Of a stretch of 64,000 nt of DNA, positions 26,271 through 37,661 are shown one piece after another. The position numbers and the translations under genes were made by a program. This DNA is from Synechococcus sp. HJ21-Hayes (GTDB lineage: Bacteria > Cyanobacteriota > Cyanobacteriia > PCC-6307 > Cyanobiaceae). The notes below the pieces were generated by a model. It worked only from the letters and a program-made list of their open reading frames with translations, made no database searches and had not been told where the DNA came from. Position 1 is the stretch's first letter, and every line of letters begins with the position of its first letter. The stretch is from the NCBI RefSeq assembly GCF_024345835.1, contig NZ_JAGQBW010000001.1:186001-250000 (forward strand), written 5' to 3'.

Positions 26271-27491
26271 ATGACCCAGGCCCCAGCCGATGCCGCCACG
26301 CCGGTGGTGAGCGCCTTCTACGACCGTTTTCCCTATCCCGGTGATCCCCTCCAGGACGGCCCCCCGCCTGGATACAACTGGCGCTGGTGTGTCGATACGG
26401 CCTATGCCGCCTGTACGGGTGGCTTGCCGGTCCCTGCTGGTGCGGACCAGCCCCTACGCATCCTCGATGCGGGCTGCGGTACTGGAGTGAGTACCGATTA
26501 CCTGGCCCACCTCAATCCCGGTGCCGAGATCCTGGCGGTGGACATCTCGCCCGGCACCCTGGAGGTGGCCCGCGAGCGGCTGCGCCGCTCCGGTGGTGGG
26601 CGCCAGGCCAGCGTGCGGCTGGAGAACCGCAGCCTGCTGGAGCTGGAGGGCGAGGGCCCCTTCGACTACATCAACTCGGTGGGGGTGCTGCACCACCTGC
26701 GCGAACCGGAAGCTGGTCTCCAGGCTCTGGCTGCGCTGTTGAAACCCGGTGGCCTGCTGCACCTGTTCCTCTACGCCGATGGGGGGCGCTGGGAGATTCA
26801 TCGCACCCAACGGGCGCTCAGCGCCATGGGTGTGGGCACCGGCGAGCAGGGGCTGCGGCTGGGCCGGCAACTGTTCGCGGAGTTGCCAGAGCACAACCGG
26901 CTGCGCCGGAACCACGAGCAGCGTTGGGCGATCGACTGTGCCGCCGATGCGAACTTCGCAGACATGTATCTCCATCCCCAGGAGACCAGCTACAACCTCG
27001 AGCGGCTGTTCGCCTTTGTGGACTCTGCTGACCTGCAGTTCGCCGGCTTCTCCAATCCGAAGGTGTGGGATCCCAGCCGTCTGCTGTGCGGCGAGTTGCT
27101 GGAGCGGGCCCAGGCTCTGCCCAGCCGGGCCCAGTGGCAACTGGTGGAAGATCTCGACCCCGACATCAGCCACTTCGAGTTCTTCCTGTCCAAGGGGGAC
27201 TTGCCGCGCCACGACTGGGCTGATACTCCCCAGTTGCTGGCGGCAACCGGGGAGCGCAACCGCTGCCTCTGGGGTTGGCCCGGTGCGGCCCTACTCGATT
27301 CCGATATGGCCCCCCTGGACCTGAGCGCCGATGGCCTGGCCCTGATGCAATCTCTCGAGCTTGCTCCAGCAGGAACGCCCCTGGCCGCGCTGCCGTTGGG
27401 CTGGGAATCGGCCCGGATCGTTGCTGTGGCAAGGGAACTGCAGGGGGCGCAGGTTCTACTGCTTCGCCCCCCTGGTGGCAAGGCTGCGTGA
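26271..27491 (+). CDS. Class I SAM-dependent methyltransferase
   Basis: 406 residues. Motif I ILDAGCGTGVSTDYLA, acidic AVDISPGTLEVARERL, and NSVGVLHHLREP with KPGGLLHLFLYA. N-terminal YDRFPYPG and the C-terminal 150 residues (with DPDISHFEFFLSKGD) are family extensions common in cyanobacterial proteins of this type, which I know only as uncharacterised methyltransferases. It diverges from apcE across about 176 bases and abuts the ATP synthase operon: its TGA overlaps a possible GTG start of atp1. Confidence 0.85.
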   Translation: MTQAPADAATPVVSAFYDRFPYPGDPLQDGPPPGYNWRWCVDTAYAACTGGLPVPAGADQPLRILDAGCGTGVSTDYLAHLNPGAEILAVDISPGTLEVARERLRRSGGGRQASVRLENRSLLELEGEGPFDYINSVGVLHHLREPEAGLQALAALLKPGGLLHLFLYADGGRWEIHRTQRALSAMGVGTGEQGLRLGRQLFAELPEHNRLRRNHEQRWAIDCAADANFADMYLHPQETSYNLERLFAFVDSADLQFAGFSNPKVWDPSRLLCGELLERAQALPSRAQWQLVEDLDPDISHFEFFLSKGDLPRHDWADTPQLLAATGERNRCLWGWPGAALLDSDMAPLDLSADGLALMQSLELAPAGTPLAALPLGWESARIVAVARELQGAQVLLLRPPGGKAA

Positions 27492-27541
27492 TAGATTCCG
27501 CGCGCCTTTTCAGAGCCTCGGCGCGTTTGCAGGCCTCACCC

Positions 27542-27988
27542 GTGAACCCCCCTGAAACTGATCCCCTCGAGGGGGTTGAGATCGAGGCGGAGAGCGGTGT
27601 TGAAGCTTCCATCAGCCCCGATTCGGCTCTGAAACCCCCGTCGTCTGGTTCGCCCGACGACTACGCGCAGCTTCAGCGGCGCCTGATCCTGGCCACTCTG
27701 ATCGTCTCCGCCCTGGCGGTGTCCATCACGGCCCTGGTCTTCAGCCTCCATACGGCCGCCAGCCTGCTGGTGGGCGCCTTGGGCGGAGTGCTCTATCTGC
27801 GGCTTCTCGCCCGCAGTGTTGGCAAGCTCGGCAATGGCTCGAAGAAGGTCGGCAAGACCCAGCTGCTCGTCCCAGTGGTGCTTGTGCTGGCGGGAGCCCG
27901 AATCCCCCAGCTCGATCTGTTGCCGGCTCTGCTCGGCTTCCTGCTCTACAAGCCCGCTCTGATTCTCCAGGCCTTTTCCGAGACCTGA
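27542..27988 (+). CDS. ATP synthase protein I (Atp1/AtpI)
   Basis: 148 residues from the GTG giving NPPETDPLEGVE. An acidic, Ser/Pro-rich N-terminus (about 1-50) is followed by four membrane segments in two hairpins (LILATLIVSALAVSITALVFSL, AASLLVGALGGVLYLRLL, LLVPVVLVLAGARI, LLPALLGFLLYK). This is the small membrane protein that opens cyanobacterial ATP synthase operons and assists assembly of the c-ring. A GTG at 27488, overlapping the methyltransferase stop, is an alternative start that adds 18 residues. The a-subunit gene follows after 60 bases. Confidence 0.85.
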   Translation: MNPPETDPLEGVEIEAESGVEASISPDSALKPPSSGSPDDYAQLQRRLILATLIVSALAVSITALVFSLHTAASLLVGALGGVLYLRLLARSVGKLGNGSKKVGKTQLLVPVVLVLAGARIPQLDLLPALLGFLLYKPALILQAFSET

Positions 27989-28048
27989 GCTCCGGCCTCG
28001 CCGGTTTCCCCTCAACCGTCGCTCCTGCGACACCGAACTTCCAGCCAG

Positions 28049-28777
28049 ATGGTTCCCTTGCCACTTGCTCTTCCCTTTGCCGAACTGGAGGTGGGTCAAC
28101 ACCTCTACTGGCAGCTCGGGAATCTGAAGATCCACGGCCAGGTGTTCCTGAGCTCCTGGGTCGTGATCGGTGCCCTGCTGGCCCTCGTGGTGGTGGGTAC
28201 CCGCAAGATGGAGCGGGATCCCCGTGGTGTCCAGAATCTTCTGGAATTCCTCTGGGATTACATCCGCGATCTTGCCCGCGAGCAGATCGGTGAGAAGGCC
28301 TACCGCGACTGGCTCCCCTTTATCGGCACGTTGCTGCTGTTCATCTTTGTGAGCAACTGGGGTGGCGCTCTGGTGCCCTGGAAGCTGATTCATCTGCCCA
28401 ACGGTGAGCTCGGGGCTCCCACAGCAGATATCAACACCACGGTGGCCCTGGCTCTGCTGGTGTCGCTCTCCTACTTCTACGCAGGTTTGAGCCGTAAGGG
28501 ATTCCGGTACTTCGAGTACTACGTGGAGCCCACCCCGATCATGCTCCCGTTCAAAATCATCGAGGATTTTACCAAGCCGCTCTCGCTGTCTTTCCGTCTG
28601 TTCGGCAACATCCTTGCGGACGAATTGGTGGTGGGTGTGCTGGCCTTCCTGGTGCCCTTGTTCGTTCCCCTTCCGGCCATGTTCCTGGGCCTGTTCACCA
28701 GCGCCATCCAGGCCCTGATCTTTGCCACCCTCGCCGGTAACTACATCGGTGAAGCGGTGCACGAAGAGCACCACTGA
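28049..28777 (+). CDS. atpB: ATP synthase F0 subunit a
   Basis: 242 residues, five membrane helices. The essential Arg of the proton path is in [16 protein letters not shown], followed by the conserved family end [17 protein letters not shown]. It forms the half-channels next to the c-ring in the thylakoid/plasma membrane. Second gene of the operon; a stem-loop lies in the space before the c subunit gene. Confidence 0.97.
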   Translation: MVPLPLALPFAELEVGQHLYWQLGNLKIHGQVFLSSWVVIGALLALVVVGTRKMERDPRGVQNLLEFLWDYIRDLAREQIGEKAYRDWLPFIGTLLLFIFVSNWGGALVPWKLIHLPNGELGAPTADINTTVALALLVSLSYFYAGLSRKGFRYFEYYVEPTPIMLPFKIIEDFTKPLSLSFRLFGNILADELVVGVLAFLVPLFVPLPAMFLGLFTSAIQALIFATLAGNYIGEAVHEEHH

Positions 28778-28785
28778 CCCACTGA

Positions 28786-29193
<408 letters not shown>

Positions 29194-29212
29194 TCGCGAA
29201 CGGAGGTGAGTG

Positions 29213-29241
29213 GGGGCCGACCACCAATGGTGGTCAGCCCC
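29213..29241 (+). promoter_or_regulatory. Strong hairpin after the c-subunit gene
   Basis: Twelve base pairs with one C/A mismatch, GGGGCCGACCACC against GGTGGTCAGCCCC, loop AAT, starting 20 bases after the c-subunit stop. No T-run follows. Likely a 3' stabiliser of the c-subunit message or a partial terminator within the operon. Confidence 0.6.
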
Positions 29242-29325
29242 TTCCCACATCCCAGCCCTTCCTGCTTTTTGGCCGCTTGACGGCCCTCCGGACTACCCCG
29301 GATCACCCGCCCGCACCCCCGCCTC

Positions 29326-29787
29326 ATGACCAGCTGGCTACTGCTAGGTGCAACGGAGGGAGGTCTGTTTGACCTCGATGCCACCCTGCCGCTGATGGCG
29401 GTGCAGGTGGTGCTCCTCACCTTCATTCTCAATGCCCTGTTCTTCCGTCCCGTTGGTCGGGTCGTGGAAGAGCGTGAGGGCTACATCACCACCAGCCGTG
29501 CCGAGGCCAAGCAGAAGCTTGCCCAGGTTGAGCGTCTTGAGGCGGACCTCAAGGAACAGCTCAAGGATGCCCGCGTGGCAACCCAGAAGCTGATTCTCGA
29601 AGCGGAGCAGGATTCCGACAAGCTCTACCGCGAAGCTCTGGCAGCTGCTACGGCAGACGCCAACGCCACCCGGGAGCAGGCCCGGCGTGAGATCGACGCC
29701 CAACGGGAGTCGGCCCTCAGTCAGCTCAAGGGTGATGCCGACAAGCTCGGTGACCTGATCGTCAACCGTCTGCTGGCTGCCAAATGA
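29326..29787 (+). CDS. atpF2: ATP synthase F0 subunit b'
   Basis: 153 residues. One N-terminal membrane helix ([20 protein letters not shown]) and a long charged coiled-coil, with [15 protein letters not shown] after the helix, as in the photosynthetic b' subunit. With b it makes the peripheral stalk. Its ATGA overlap with the b gene means coupled translation and equal amounts. Confidence 0.95.
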   Translation: MTSWLLLGATEGGLFDLDATLPLMAVQVVLLTFILNALFFRPVGRVVEEREGYITTSRAEAKQKLAQVERLEADLKEQLKDARVATQKLILEAEQDSDKLYREALAAATADANATREQARREIDAQRESALSQLKGDADKLGDLIVNRLLAAK

Positions 29788-30301
29788 ATTTCCCCTCGAT
29801 CCTGGCCTCGCACGGTGGTTTCGGGCTGAACCTGAACCTGTTCGAGACCAACATCATCAACCTGGCGATTGTCATCTTCGCCCTCTACAAATTCCTTCCC
29901 AATTTCCTGGGTGGAATTCTGGAGCGGCGTCGCGCTGGCATCCTTGCCGACCTCAAAGACGCCGAAGAGCGTCTGGCAGCCGCCACCAGCTCCCTTGCCC
30001 AGGCCCAGAGCGATCTGGCCGCAGCCCAGCAGAAGGCCGATCAGATCCGTATAGATGGCAAGGCCCGTGCCGAAGCCATCCGCTTGGACAGCGAGATGCG
30101 CACTATCGAGGAGATGGCCCGTCTCAAGCAGGGTGCCACTGCCGACCTCAATGCTGAGGCCGCACGGGTGAGCAACCAGCTGCGCCGGGAAGCTGCCCGT
30201 CTTGCCATCGAGAAGGCCCTGGCGACCCTGCCCGGCAAGCTCGACGACAAGGCTCAGGCCCAGTTGGTGAATCAGTCCATCCAAAACCTGGGGAACGCCT
30301 G

Positions 30302-30302
<1 letters not shown>
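29784..30302 (+). CDS. atpF: ATP synthase F0 subunit b
   Basis: 172 residues. N-terminal helix ([22 protein letters not shown]), [18 protein letters not shown] and a coiled-coil rich in Ala/Glu/Arg. Partner of b' in the peripheral stalk that binds delta and alpha at the top of F1. Its stop overlaps the start of the delta gene by one base (TGATG). Confidence 0.96.
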
Positions 30303-32420
<2,118 letters not shown>

Positions 32421-32450
32421 TCCTGACGGTTAACCCAGAGATCCGATTCC

Positions 32451-33404
32451 ATGGCGAACCTCAAGGACATCCGCGACCGAATCAGTTCGGTCAAGAACAC
32501 CCGCAAGATCACCGAGGCCATGCGCCTGGTGGCCGCAGCGAAGGTGCGCCGAGCTCAGGAACAGGTGCTGCGTAGCCGCCCCTTTGCTGACCGTCTGGCC
32601 CGCGTACTGGAGAATCTTCAGTCGCGCATGCGCTTCGAAGATGCCGATGCTCCCCTGCTGGAGGATCGCGACGTTCGTACCATCACCCTGCTCGCCGTGA
32701 CCGGCGACCGCGGCTTGTGCGGTGGCTACAACGCCAACATCATCAAGCGCACGGAATTGCGCGTGGCCGAGCTCAAGGGCCAGGGCTACGACGTGGATCT
32801 GGTGTTGATTGGCCGCAAGGCGATCACCTACTTCCAGAATCGCGCCAGCCTTTACAAGATTCGCGCCACCTTCACCGGTCTGGAGCAGGTGCCCAACGCC
32901 TCTGAAGCGGCTGAAATCGCCAACGAGGTGCTGGCCGAGTTCATCTCCGCCAGCACGGATCGCGTAGAGATTATCTTCACCAAGTTCATCAACCTGGTGA
33001 GCTCGAAGCCCGTGATCCAAACCCTTTTGCCTCTGGATCCTCAGGGTATTGCTATTCCTGACGACGAGATTTTCCGTCTCACTACCCGGGACGGTCAACT
33101 AGGTGTGGAAACCGGCAAGGTGCAGAACCAGCAACCGGCTCTTCCCTCTGATTTGGTGTTCGAGCAGAGCCCCGAGCAACTGCTCAATGCCTTGCTGCCC
33201 CTCTATCTGCAGAACCAATTGCTGCGTTCTTTGCAGGAAGCTGCCGCTTCTGAGCTGGCCAGCCGGATGACCGCCATGAACAACGCCAGCGATAACGCTA
33301 AGGCCTTGGCAAAGTCGCTCACCCTCGACTACAACAAGGCCCGCCAGGCCGCCATTACCCAGGAGATCCTGGAAGTGGTGGGCGGTGCGGCTGCCATGGC
33401 CTGA
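32451..33404 (+). CDS. atpG: ATP synthase F1 subunit gamma
   Basis: 317 residues. N-terminal [35 protein letters not shown] and C-terminal helix with [13 protein letters not shown] form the central shaft. A segment at about residues 197-240, between two halves of the fold, is the insertion characteristic of cyanobacterial/plastid gamma, involved in inhibiting ATP hydrolysis; the plastid-specific redox Cys pair is absent. Last gene of this operon; beta and epsilon are encoded about 20 kb away. Confidence 0.97.
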   Translation: MANLKDIRDRISSVKNTRKITEAMRLVAAAKVRRAQEQVLRSRPFADRLARVLENLQSRMRFEDADAPLLEDRDVRTITLLAVTGDRGLCGGYNANIIKRTELRVAELKGQGYDVDLVLIGRKAITYFQNRASLYKIRATFTGLEQVPNASEAAEIANEVLAEFISASTDRVEIIFTKFINLVSSKPVIQTLLPLDPQGIAIPDDEIFRLTTRDGQLGVETGKVQNQQPALPSDLVFEQSPEQLLNALLPLYLQNQLLRSLQEAAASELASRMTAMNNASDNAKALAKSLTLDYNKARQAAITQEILEVVGGAAAMA

Positions 33405-33681
33405 GCCTTTACCGTCTCACGCCTCATCGAGCCCTGGTTCCTGTGGATTTCCTGTGCCCATCGCACAAGAGCCACCTGGACTGGGGTTTTGTGCTGTGGA
33501 CCCTGGCCACGGCGGGTCTATTGCGGCGTTCGCCAACGGCACACCCCCGTGACCGCTGCCGGCACCGCCATTCAGGTCCTGATGGTGCACCTCTCGGCCG
33601 TAGTGGCTAAGTAGCGAGCCGCTGAGGTTGCAGGCTGGGGAGATACCCGCCTTGCGGCTCTCCCCTGCTCCGCGCCTTCCG
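33405..33681. other. Spacer after the ATP synthase operon, no firm gene
   Basis: About 277 bases. A GTG frame begins VDFLCPSHKSHLDW and has one hydrophobic run (GFVLWTLATAGLL) but then turns Arg/His/Pro-rich; another carries VDPGHGG by chance. GCACAA and TTGTGC arms near 33456-33484 are too far apart to be a clear terminator. I see no gene that can be supported. Confidence 0.5.
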
Positions 33682-34422
33682 ATGGACAGCACCAACTCCG
33701 TCCAGCTGAGGCTGGAGCCGTTGTTTCCCCTGGCCCTGGCCCGGGTGCAGTTGCGCCCGGATCCCTGGGATTCGGCGATCCTCATGCAGGAGGTATTGAG
33801 CCTCCGCGGTGACGCCGAAGGTAATCCGGAGCCCGGTTGCGCCTGGACAGGCGATCTCAACGGCATCTGGCAGCTGCACCGCCAGGAGCCTTTCCAGTGG
33901 TTGCGCCACCAGGTGGAACAGCAGGCCTGGCTCTATCTCGAGGCCCTTGGCTTCGAGTCGGCTCGCATCGCCCTACACATCCAACGCTCCTGGCCCGTGG
34001 TGAGCGACGTGGGCCAGGTGGTGGGGCGCCATCACCATCCCAATGCCCACCTCAGTGCGATCTATTACCTCAATGGCGATGGATCGGGTCGCAGTGGTTG
34101 CCTGCGCCTCTTCCCGCGCCAGCAGGCCAATGAGCTGGTGCCGGGGTTGGCGGTGGGCCATGGGGGGCCGCTCCGGCCGGATACCCCCGCCGCCCAGCTC
34201 TGGAATGCCCCCTGGCTGGATGTGGCGCCGCAGGCCGGCTTGTTGGTGCTGTTCCCCGCCAGCACCGACCACGCCGTGACGGCCAATGAGGACGCAGACG
34301 AGGTGCGCCTCTCGGTGGCCTTTGATCTGGCCCTTACGGCACCCCTAGCCCAGGCCGATGACCCTGCTCCTCCGGAGTATCTGGCGCCCCATCCGGCCCA
34401 GTGGACAACCCTCGACGTCTGA
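33682..34422 (+). CDS. Putative 2OG-Fe(II) oxygenase
   Basis: 246 residues. A double-stranded beta-helix protein of the PF13759 type: RHHHPNAHLSAIYYLNG holds the first iron ligands, PASTDHAVTAN the distal His, and ADEVRLSVAFDL the 2-oxoglutarate-binding Arg. Such proteins are widespread in marine picocyanobacteria and phages; substrates are unknown. The ATG at MDSTNSVQL is preferred because the upstream extension is not conserved in character. Confidence 0.85.
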   Translation: MDSTNSVQLRLEPLFPLALARVQLRPDPWDSAILMQEVLSLRGDAEGNPEPGCAWTGDLNGIWQLHRQEPFQWLRHQVEQQAWLYLEALGFESARIALHIQRSWPVVSDVGQVVGRHHHPNAHLSAIYYLNGDGSGRSGCLRLFPRQQANELVPGLAVGHGGPLRPDTPAAQLWNAPWLDVAPQAGLLVLFPASTDHAVTANEDADEVRLSVAFDLALTAPLAQADDPAPPEYLAPHPAQWTTLDV

Positions 34423-34464
34423 CCACCAGCCGTCCGCGAAGATGGGAGGCCCTTTGCCCCAGCC

Positions 34465-34788
34465 ATGAGCGAAACCTTCACCGTTGTCGCTGAACTGAAC
34501 GGCACGCCGCACACCTTCACCTGCCGCGCCGATCAGACCGTGCTGGCGGCGGCTGAGGCCGCCGGGGTGGATCTGCCCAGTTCTTGCTGTTCGGGTGTGT
34601 GCACCACCTGCGCGGCGCGGGTCACCGAGGGCAGCGTGCATCAACCGGATGCCATGGGCGTGCGGGCCGATCTGCAGGAGCAGGGGTTCACCCTGCTGTG
34701 CGTGGCGTTTCCCCTCAGCAACCTGAAGCTGGTGGCGGGGCAGGAAGACGCCCTCTACGAGGCCCAGTTCGGCCAATTCCAGAAGTGA
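34465..34788 (+). CDS. Plant-type [2Fe-2S] ferredoxin
   Basis: 107 residues. Cys41, Cys46, Cys49 and Cys79 match the C-x4-C-x2-C-x29-C pattern of plant-type ferredoxins (SSCCSGVCTTCAAR ... FTLLCVAF). Acidic surface and length fit a soluble electron carrier; the end is slightly longer than PetF (C-terminal EAQFGQFQK). It may carry electrons from photosystem I or serve a dedicated enzyme. Its stop overlaps the next small gene (GTGA). Confidence 0.93.
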   Translation: MSETFTVVAELNGTPHTFTCRADQTVLAAAEAAGVDLPSSCCSGVCTTCAARVTEGSVHQPDAMGVRADLQEQGFTLLCVAFPLSNLKLVAGQEDALYEAQFGQFQK

Positions 34789-34988
34789 GCCGCCCGGCTG
34801 CCACGTTGCAGCCCGTCAGCCTGCGGATGAGCCGGGCTGCCGGCCCCCTGCTGCCCCAGATCGAGGCGGCCCTGGCCTGTCACGGCCAGCCGCTGCGCTG
34901 GGCCGTCACCGCTGTGGAGCCGCCAGCCGATCCCATGGCTGGCCTGGCGGGATCGCTGCTCACGATTGAAGCGGTGGTTCTCGCATGA
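34785..34988 (+). CDS. Small conserved-type protein between ferredoxin and DUF3326
   Basis: 67 residues, GTG start overlapping the ferredoxin stop and stop overlapping the DUF3326 start (ATGA), so all three are translationally coupled. Sequence: RPAATLQPVSLRMSRAAG, IEAALACHGQPLRWAVTAVE and LTIEAVVLA; reads like a small alpha/beta protein. An internal Met (residue 15) is an alternative start. Function unknown; the tight coupling argues it is real. Confidence 0.65.
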   Translation: MSRPAATLQPVSLRMSRAAGPLLPQIEAALACHGQPLRWAVTAVEPPADPMAGLAGSLLTIEAVVLA

Positions 34989-36034
34989 CGGCGGCCAGGC
35001 CCCTGCCCACCCTGTTGGTGATTCCCACCGGGATCGGTTGCGCCATCGGTGGTTATGCCGGCGACGCCCTGCCCTCGGCCCGGGTGCTGGCGGCGGCCAG
35101 TGGCTGCCTGATCACCCATCCCAACGTGATGAATGGGGCGGCTCTCTATTGGAGTGATCCCCGCATCCACTATGTGGAGGGTTCGGCCCTGGATCGCTTC
35201 GCCTCCGGGGCGATTGCCCTGCGGTCGGTGCGCCGCCAGCGGGTGGGGCTGCTGCTCGATGCCGGCATCGAGGAGGAGTTGCGCTGGCGCCATCTGCAGG
35301 TGGCGGATGGCTGCCGGGCCAGCCTGGGCCTCGAGATTGGTCCGGTGGTCTGCACCGATGAGCCGCTTGAGGTCAGTCTGAGCCAGGGCGCCAGTGGGGC
35401 GAGCTGGGGCCGGTTGGGTCGCCCCGATGCCCTGCTGCGAGCTGGCCACCAGCTCAAGGCGGCTGGCGCCACCGCCATCGCGGTGGTGGCCCGCTTCCCA
35501 GAGGATCCCACCAGTGAGGCCCTGGCCGCCTACCGCCAGGGCTCTGGGGTGGATGTCCTGGCCGGTGCCGAGGCGGTGATCAGCCACCTGCTCAGCCGGG
35601 AGCTGGGGCTTCCCTGCGCCCATGCTCCGGCCCTCAGCCCCTTGCCGCTCGACCCAGGCCTGGACCCGCGCGCGGCCGGTGAGGAATTGGGCTACACGTT
35701 TCTGGCCTGTGTGTTGGTGGGCCTGAGTCGGGCGCCGGATCTGGTGCCGCTGCCGCTGGGCGGCGGTGCCGCTGATTGTCTCCAGGTGGCGGATCTGGGT
35801 GCTGTGGTGGCTCCCGCCGGGGCCCTCGGGGGGGCGGCCGTGCTGGCGTGCGCAGATCGGGGCATCCCCCTGATTGCGGTGCATAACCCCTCGGTGCTCA
35901 ACGTGTCGGCGGAGGCGCTGGGATTGCCGGTGCTGAAGGCGGTCAGCTATGCGGAGGCCGCCGGTTTGCTCGTGGCGCTGCGGGAGGGCATCAGCCCGGC
36001 CGCTCTGTGCCGTCCCCTGCCGCCGTTGGTCTGA
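34985..36034 (+). CDS. DUF3326 protein
   Basis: 349 residues. LLVIPTGIGCAIGGYAGDALP at the start, THPNVMNGAALYW, GLEIGPVVCTD and VAPAGALGGAAVLAC are features of DUF3326, a family of cyanobacteria and plants without known function. A Rossmann-like alternation of strands and helices is apparent. Coupled to the small gene upstream; a YchJ-type gene follows after three bases. Confidence 0.87.
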   Translation: MTAARPLPTLLVIPTGIGCAIGGYAGDALPSARVLAAASGCLITHPNVMNGAALYWSDPRIHYVEGSALDRFASGAIALRSVRRQRVGLLLDAGIEEELRWRHLQVADGCRASLGLEIGPVVCTDEPLEVSLSQGASGASWGRLGRPDALLRAGHQLKAAGATAIAVVARFPEDPTSEALAAYRQGSGVDVLAGAEAVISHLLSRELGLPCAHAPALSPLPLDPGLDPRAAGEELGYTFLACVLVGLSRAPDLVPLPLGGGAADCLQVADLGAVVAPAGALGGAAVLACADRGIPLIAVHNPSVLNVSAEALGLPVLKAVSYAEAAGLLVALREGISPAALCRPLPPLV

Positions 36035-36037
36035 GCG

Positions 36038-36445
36038 ATGGAACAGCCCTGTCCCTGTGGGGGCCTCAGCTATGGCTCCTGTTGCAGCCCCCTGCACCGC
36101 GGCCTGCTGCAGGCCACCACGGCCGAGCAGCTGATGCGCTCGCGCTATGCGGCCTATGCCCTGGGGGAGGTGGAGTATCTGCTCACGACCCACCCCTCGC
36201 CGGAACCCCTGGCGCGCCGCCGCCGTGCCCTGCAGGCCAGCCTCATGCAGGTGCGCTGGCGCCGGCTGGAGATCCTTGAGGTCACCGCCGGCGGCCCGGA
36301 CGACACCACTGGCACTGTGACCTTCGCGGCTCACTACGTCGCCGCGGACCAGATCGGGGTGATGCGGGAGTGCTCCCGTTTCGGGCGGGAAGGCCAGTGC
36401 CCCGATGGTCGCTGGCTCTATCTGGAGGCTCTGGAGCTCTCTTGA
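36038..36445 (+). CDS. YchJ-family SEC-C motif protein
   Basis: 135 residues. The N-terminal zinc motif CPCGGLSYGSCCSPLHRG and LMRSRYAAYALGEVEYLLTTHP define the YchJ (UPF0225) family, an NTF2-like fold with a SEC-C zinc-binding motif. Role unknown. It starts three bases after the DUF3326 stop, likely the end of the same transcript, and converges on ald. Confidence 0.9.
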   Translation: MEQPCPCGGLSYGSCCSPLHRGLLQATTAEQLMRSRYAAYALGEVEYLLTTHPSPEPLARRRRALQASLMQVRWRRLEILEVTAGGPDDTTGTVTFAAHYVAADQIGVMRECSRFGREGQCPDGRWLYLEALELS

Positions 36446-36466
36446 AGCCGGCGATCCTTGGGCCGC

Positions 36467-37600
36467 TCAGTGCAGGCAGGCCATGGGATGGCGGTTGGGC
36501 AGCCCCAGGGCCTTGGCGACGCCGGGGTGGCACACCGAGCCATTGATCGTGTTGAGACCGGACACGAGCTCAGGCCGCTCGGTGACGGCCTCCACCAGCC
36601 CCCGCCCCGCGATCGCCAGGATGTAGGGCAAGGTGACACTCACCAGCGCCTCGGTTGAGGTGAAAGGCACAGCCCCCGGCATGTTGCCAACGGCGTAGTG
36701 CTGTACCCCGTGGATGGTGAGCACCGGATCCGTGTGGGTGGTCTCCCGGCTGGTGGCGATGCAGCCGCCCTGGTCAATGGCCACGTCCACAATCACCGAT
36801 CCGGGTTGCATCTGCTGCACCAACGCCTCCTCCACCAGGGTGGGGGCCCTGTCTCCTGGCAGCAGCACCGCGCCGATCAGCAGATCGGCGCTGGGCAGCA
36901 GGCGCTCCAGCAGGCCGCGGCTGCTCACCAGGCTCACCAGCCGACCACGGCGGTCGCTCTCCAGCCGGCGCAGGCGCTGGGGGGAGTGGTCCAGTAGAAA
37001 CACCTCCGCATCCATGGCGGCCGCCACCCGGGCGGCGTTCCAGCCCACCGTGCCGGCCCCCAGCACCACCACCCGCGCTGGCCGCACCCCGGTGCAGCCT
37101 CCCATCAGCACCCCGCGACCACCGTGGGGCTTCTCCAGCAAATGGGCCCCCACCTGGGCGGCCAGTCGCCCGGCGATCTCACTCATGGGCGCCAGCAGCG
37201 GCAGGCTGTTGTCGTCGAGCTGGACAGTTTCGTAGGCGATGGCCGTGGTGCCGGCAGTTAGCAGCGCGCGGCCCACCTGCGGGTAGGCGGCCAGATGCAG
37301 GTAGGTGAACAGCACCAGGTCGGGGCGGAGGAAGGCGAATTCCTCCGATTGGGGTTCCTTTACCTTCACCACGAGGTGGGCGGCCCAGGCGTCCTCCCGG
37401 TCCACAAGGCTCGCCCCGGCCGCCTGGAAGGCCTGGTCGTCGATCCCGGCGCCGGCGCCGGCGCCGGCCTGCACCCGCACCGCAAAGCCATGGCTCACCA
37501 GTTCCCTGACGCCATCGGGGGTGAGGGCCACCCGCTGTTCATCGCGTTTGATCTCGGTGGGTACCCCGATGCTGGCGATCGGGGCCACGGGGCCCGCCAT
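36467..37600 (-). CDS. ald: Alanine dehydrogenase Ald
   Basis: 377 residues. [19 protein letters not shown] at the start, the nucleotide fold [17 protein letters not shown] (around residue 180), [15 protein letters not shown] and [10 protein letters not shown] are family marks. It interconverts pyruvate and alanine with NAD(H) and ammonia. The start at [10 protein letters not shown] matches the family; the frame is open 26 codons upstream. A short GGCGCC microsatellite encodes a (Gly-Ala) run at about residues 45-52. Confidence 0.93.
   Translation of the reverse strand: MAGPVAPIASIGVPTEIKRDEQRVALTPDGVRELVSHGFAVRVQAGAGAGAGIDDQAFQAAGASLVDREDAWAAHLVVKVKEPQSEEFAFLRPDLVLFTYLHLAAYPQVGRALLTAGTTAIAYETVQLDDNSLPLLAPMSEIAGRLAAQVGAHLLEKPHGGRGVLMGGCTGVRPARVVVLGAGTVGWNAARVAAAMDAEVFLLDHSPQRLRRLESDRRGRLVSLVSSRGLLERLLPSADLLIGAVLLPGDRAPTLVEEALVQQMQPGSVIVDVAIDQGGCIATSRETTHTDPVLTIHGVQHYAVGNMPGAVPFTSTEALVSVTLPYILAIAGRGLVEAVTERPELVSGLNTINGSVCHPGVAKALGLPNRHPMACLH
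37446..37470. repeat. CGGCGC microsatellite within ald
   Basis: Four imperfect-edge copies of the six-base unit CGGCGC, coding an Ala-Gly run in Ald. Length is a multiple of three, so copy-number change would keep frame. Confidence 0.7.
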
Positions 37601-37661
37601 GGTTGCGCTCTCGATGCCCCCACCATGGCCACGGCCTGGAGGCGGCGCCAGTACGCCGTTC

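Noticed and set aside
29700-30300. b and b' as a duplicated or pseudogene pair
   Set aside because: Two distinct stalk subunits are the normal condition in photosynthetic bacteria and both are intact.
33405-33640. VDPGHGG motif reminiscent of cell-wall amidases
   Set aside because: The surrounding frame is only about 33 codons, without other amidase motifs; a chance match.
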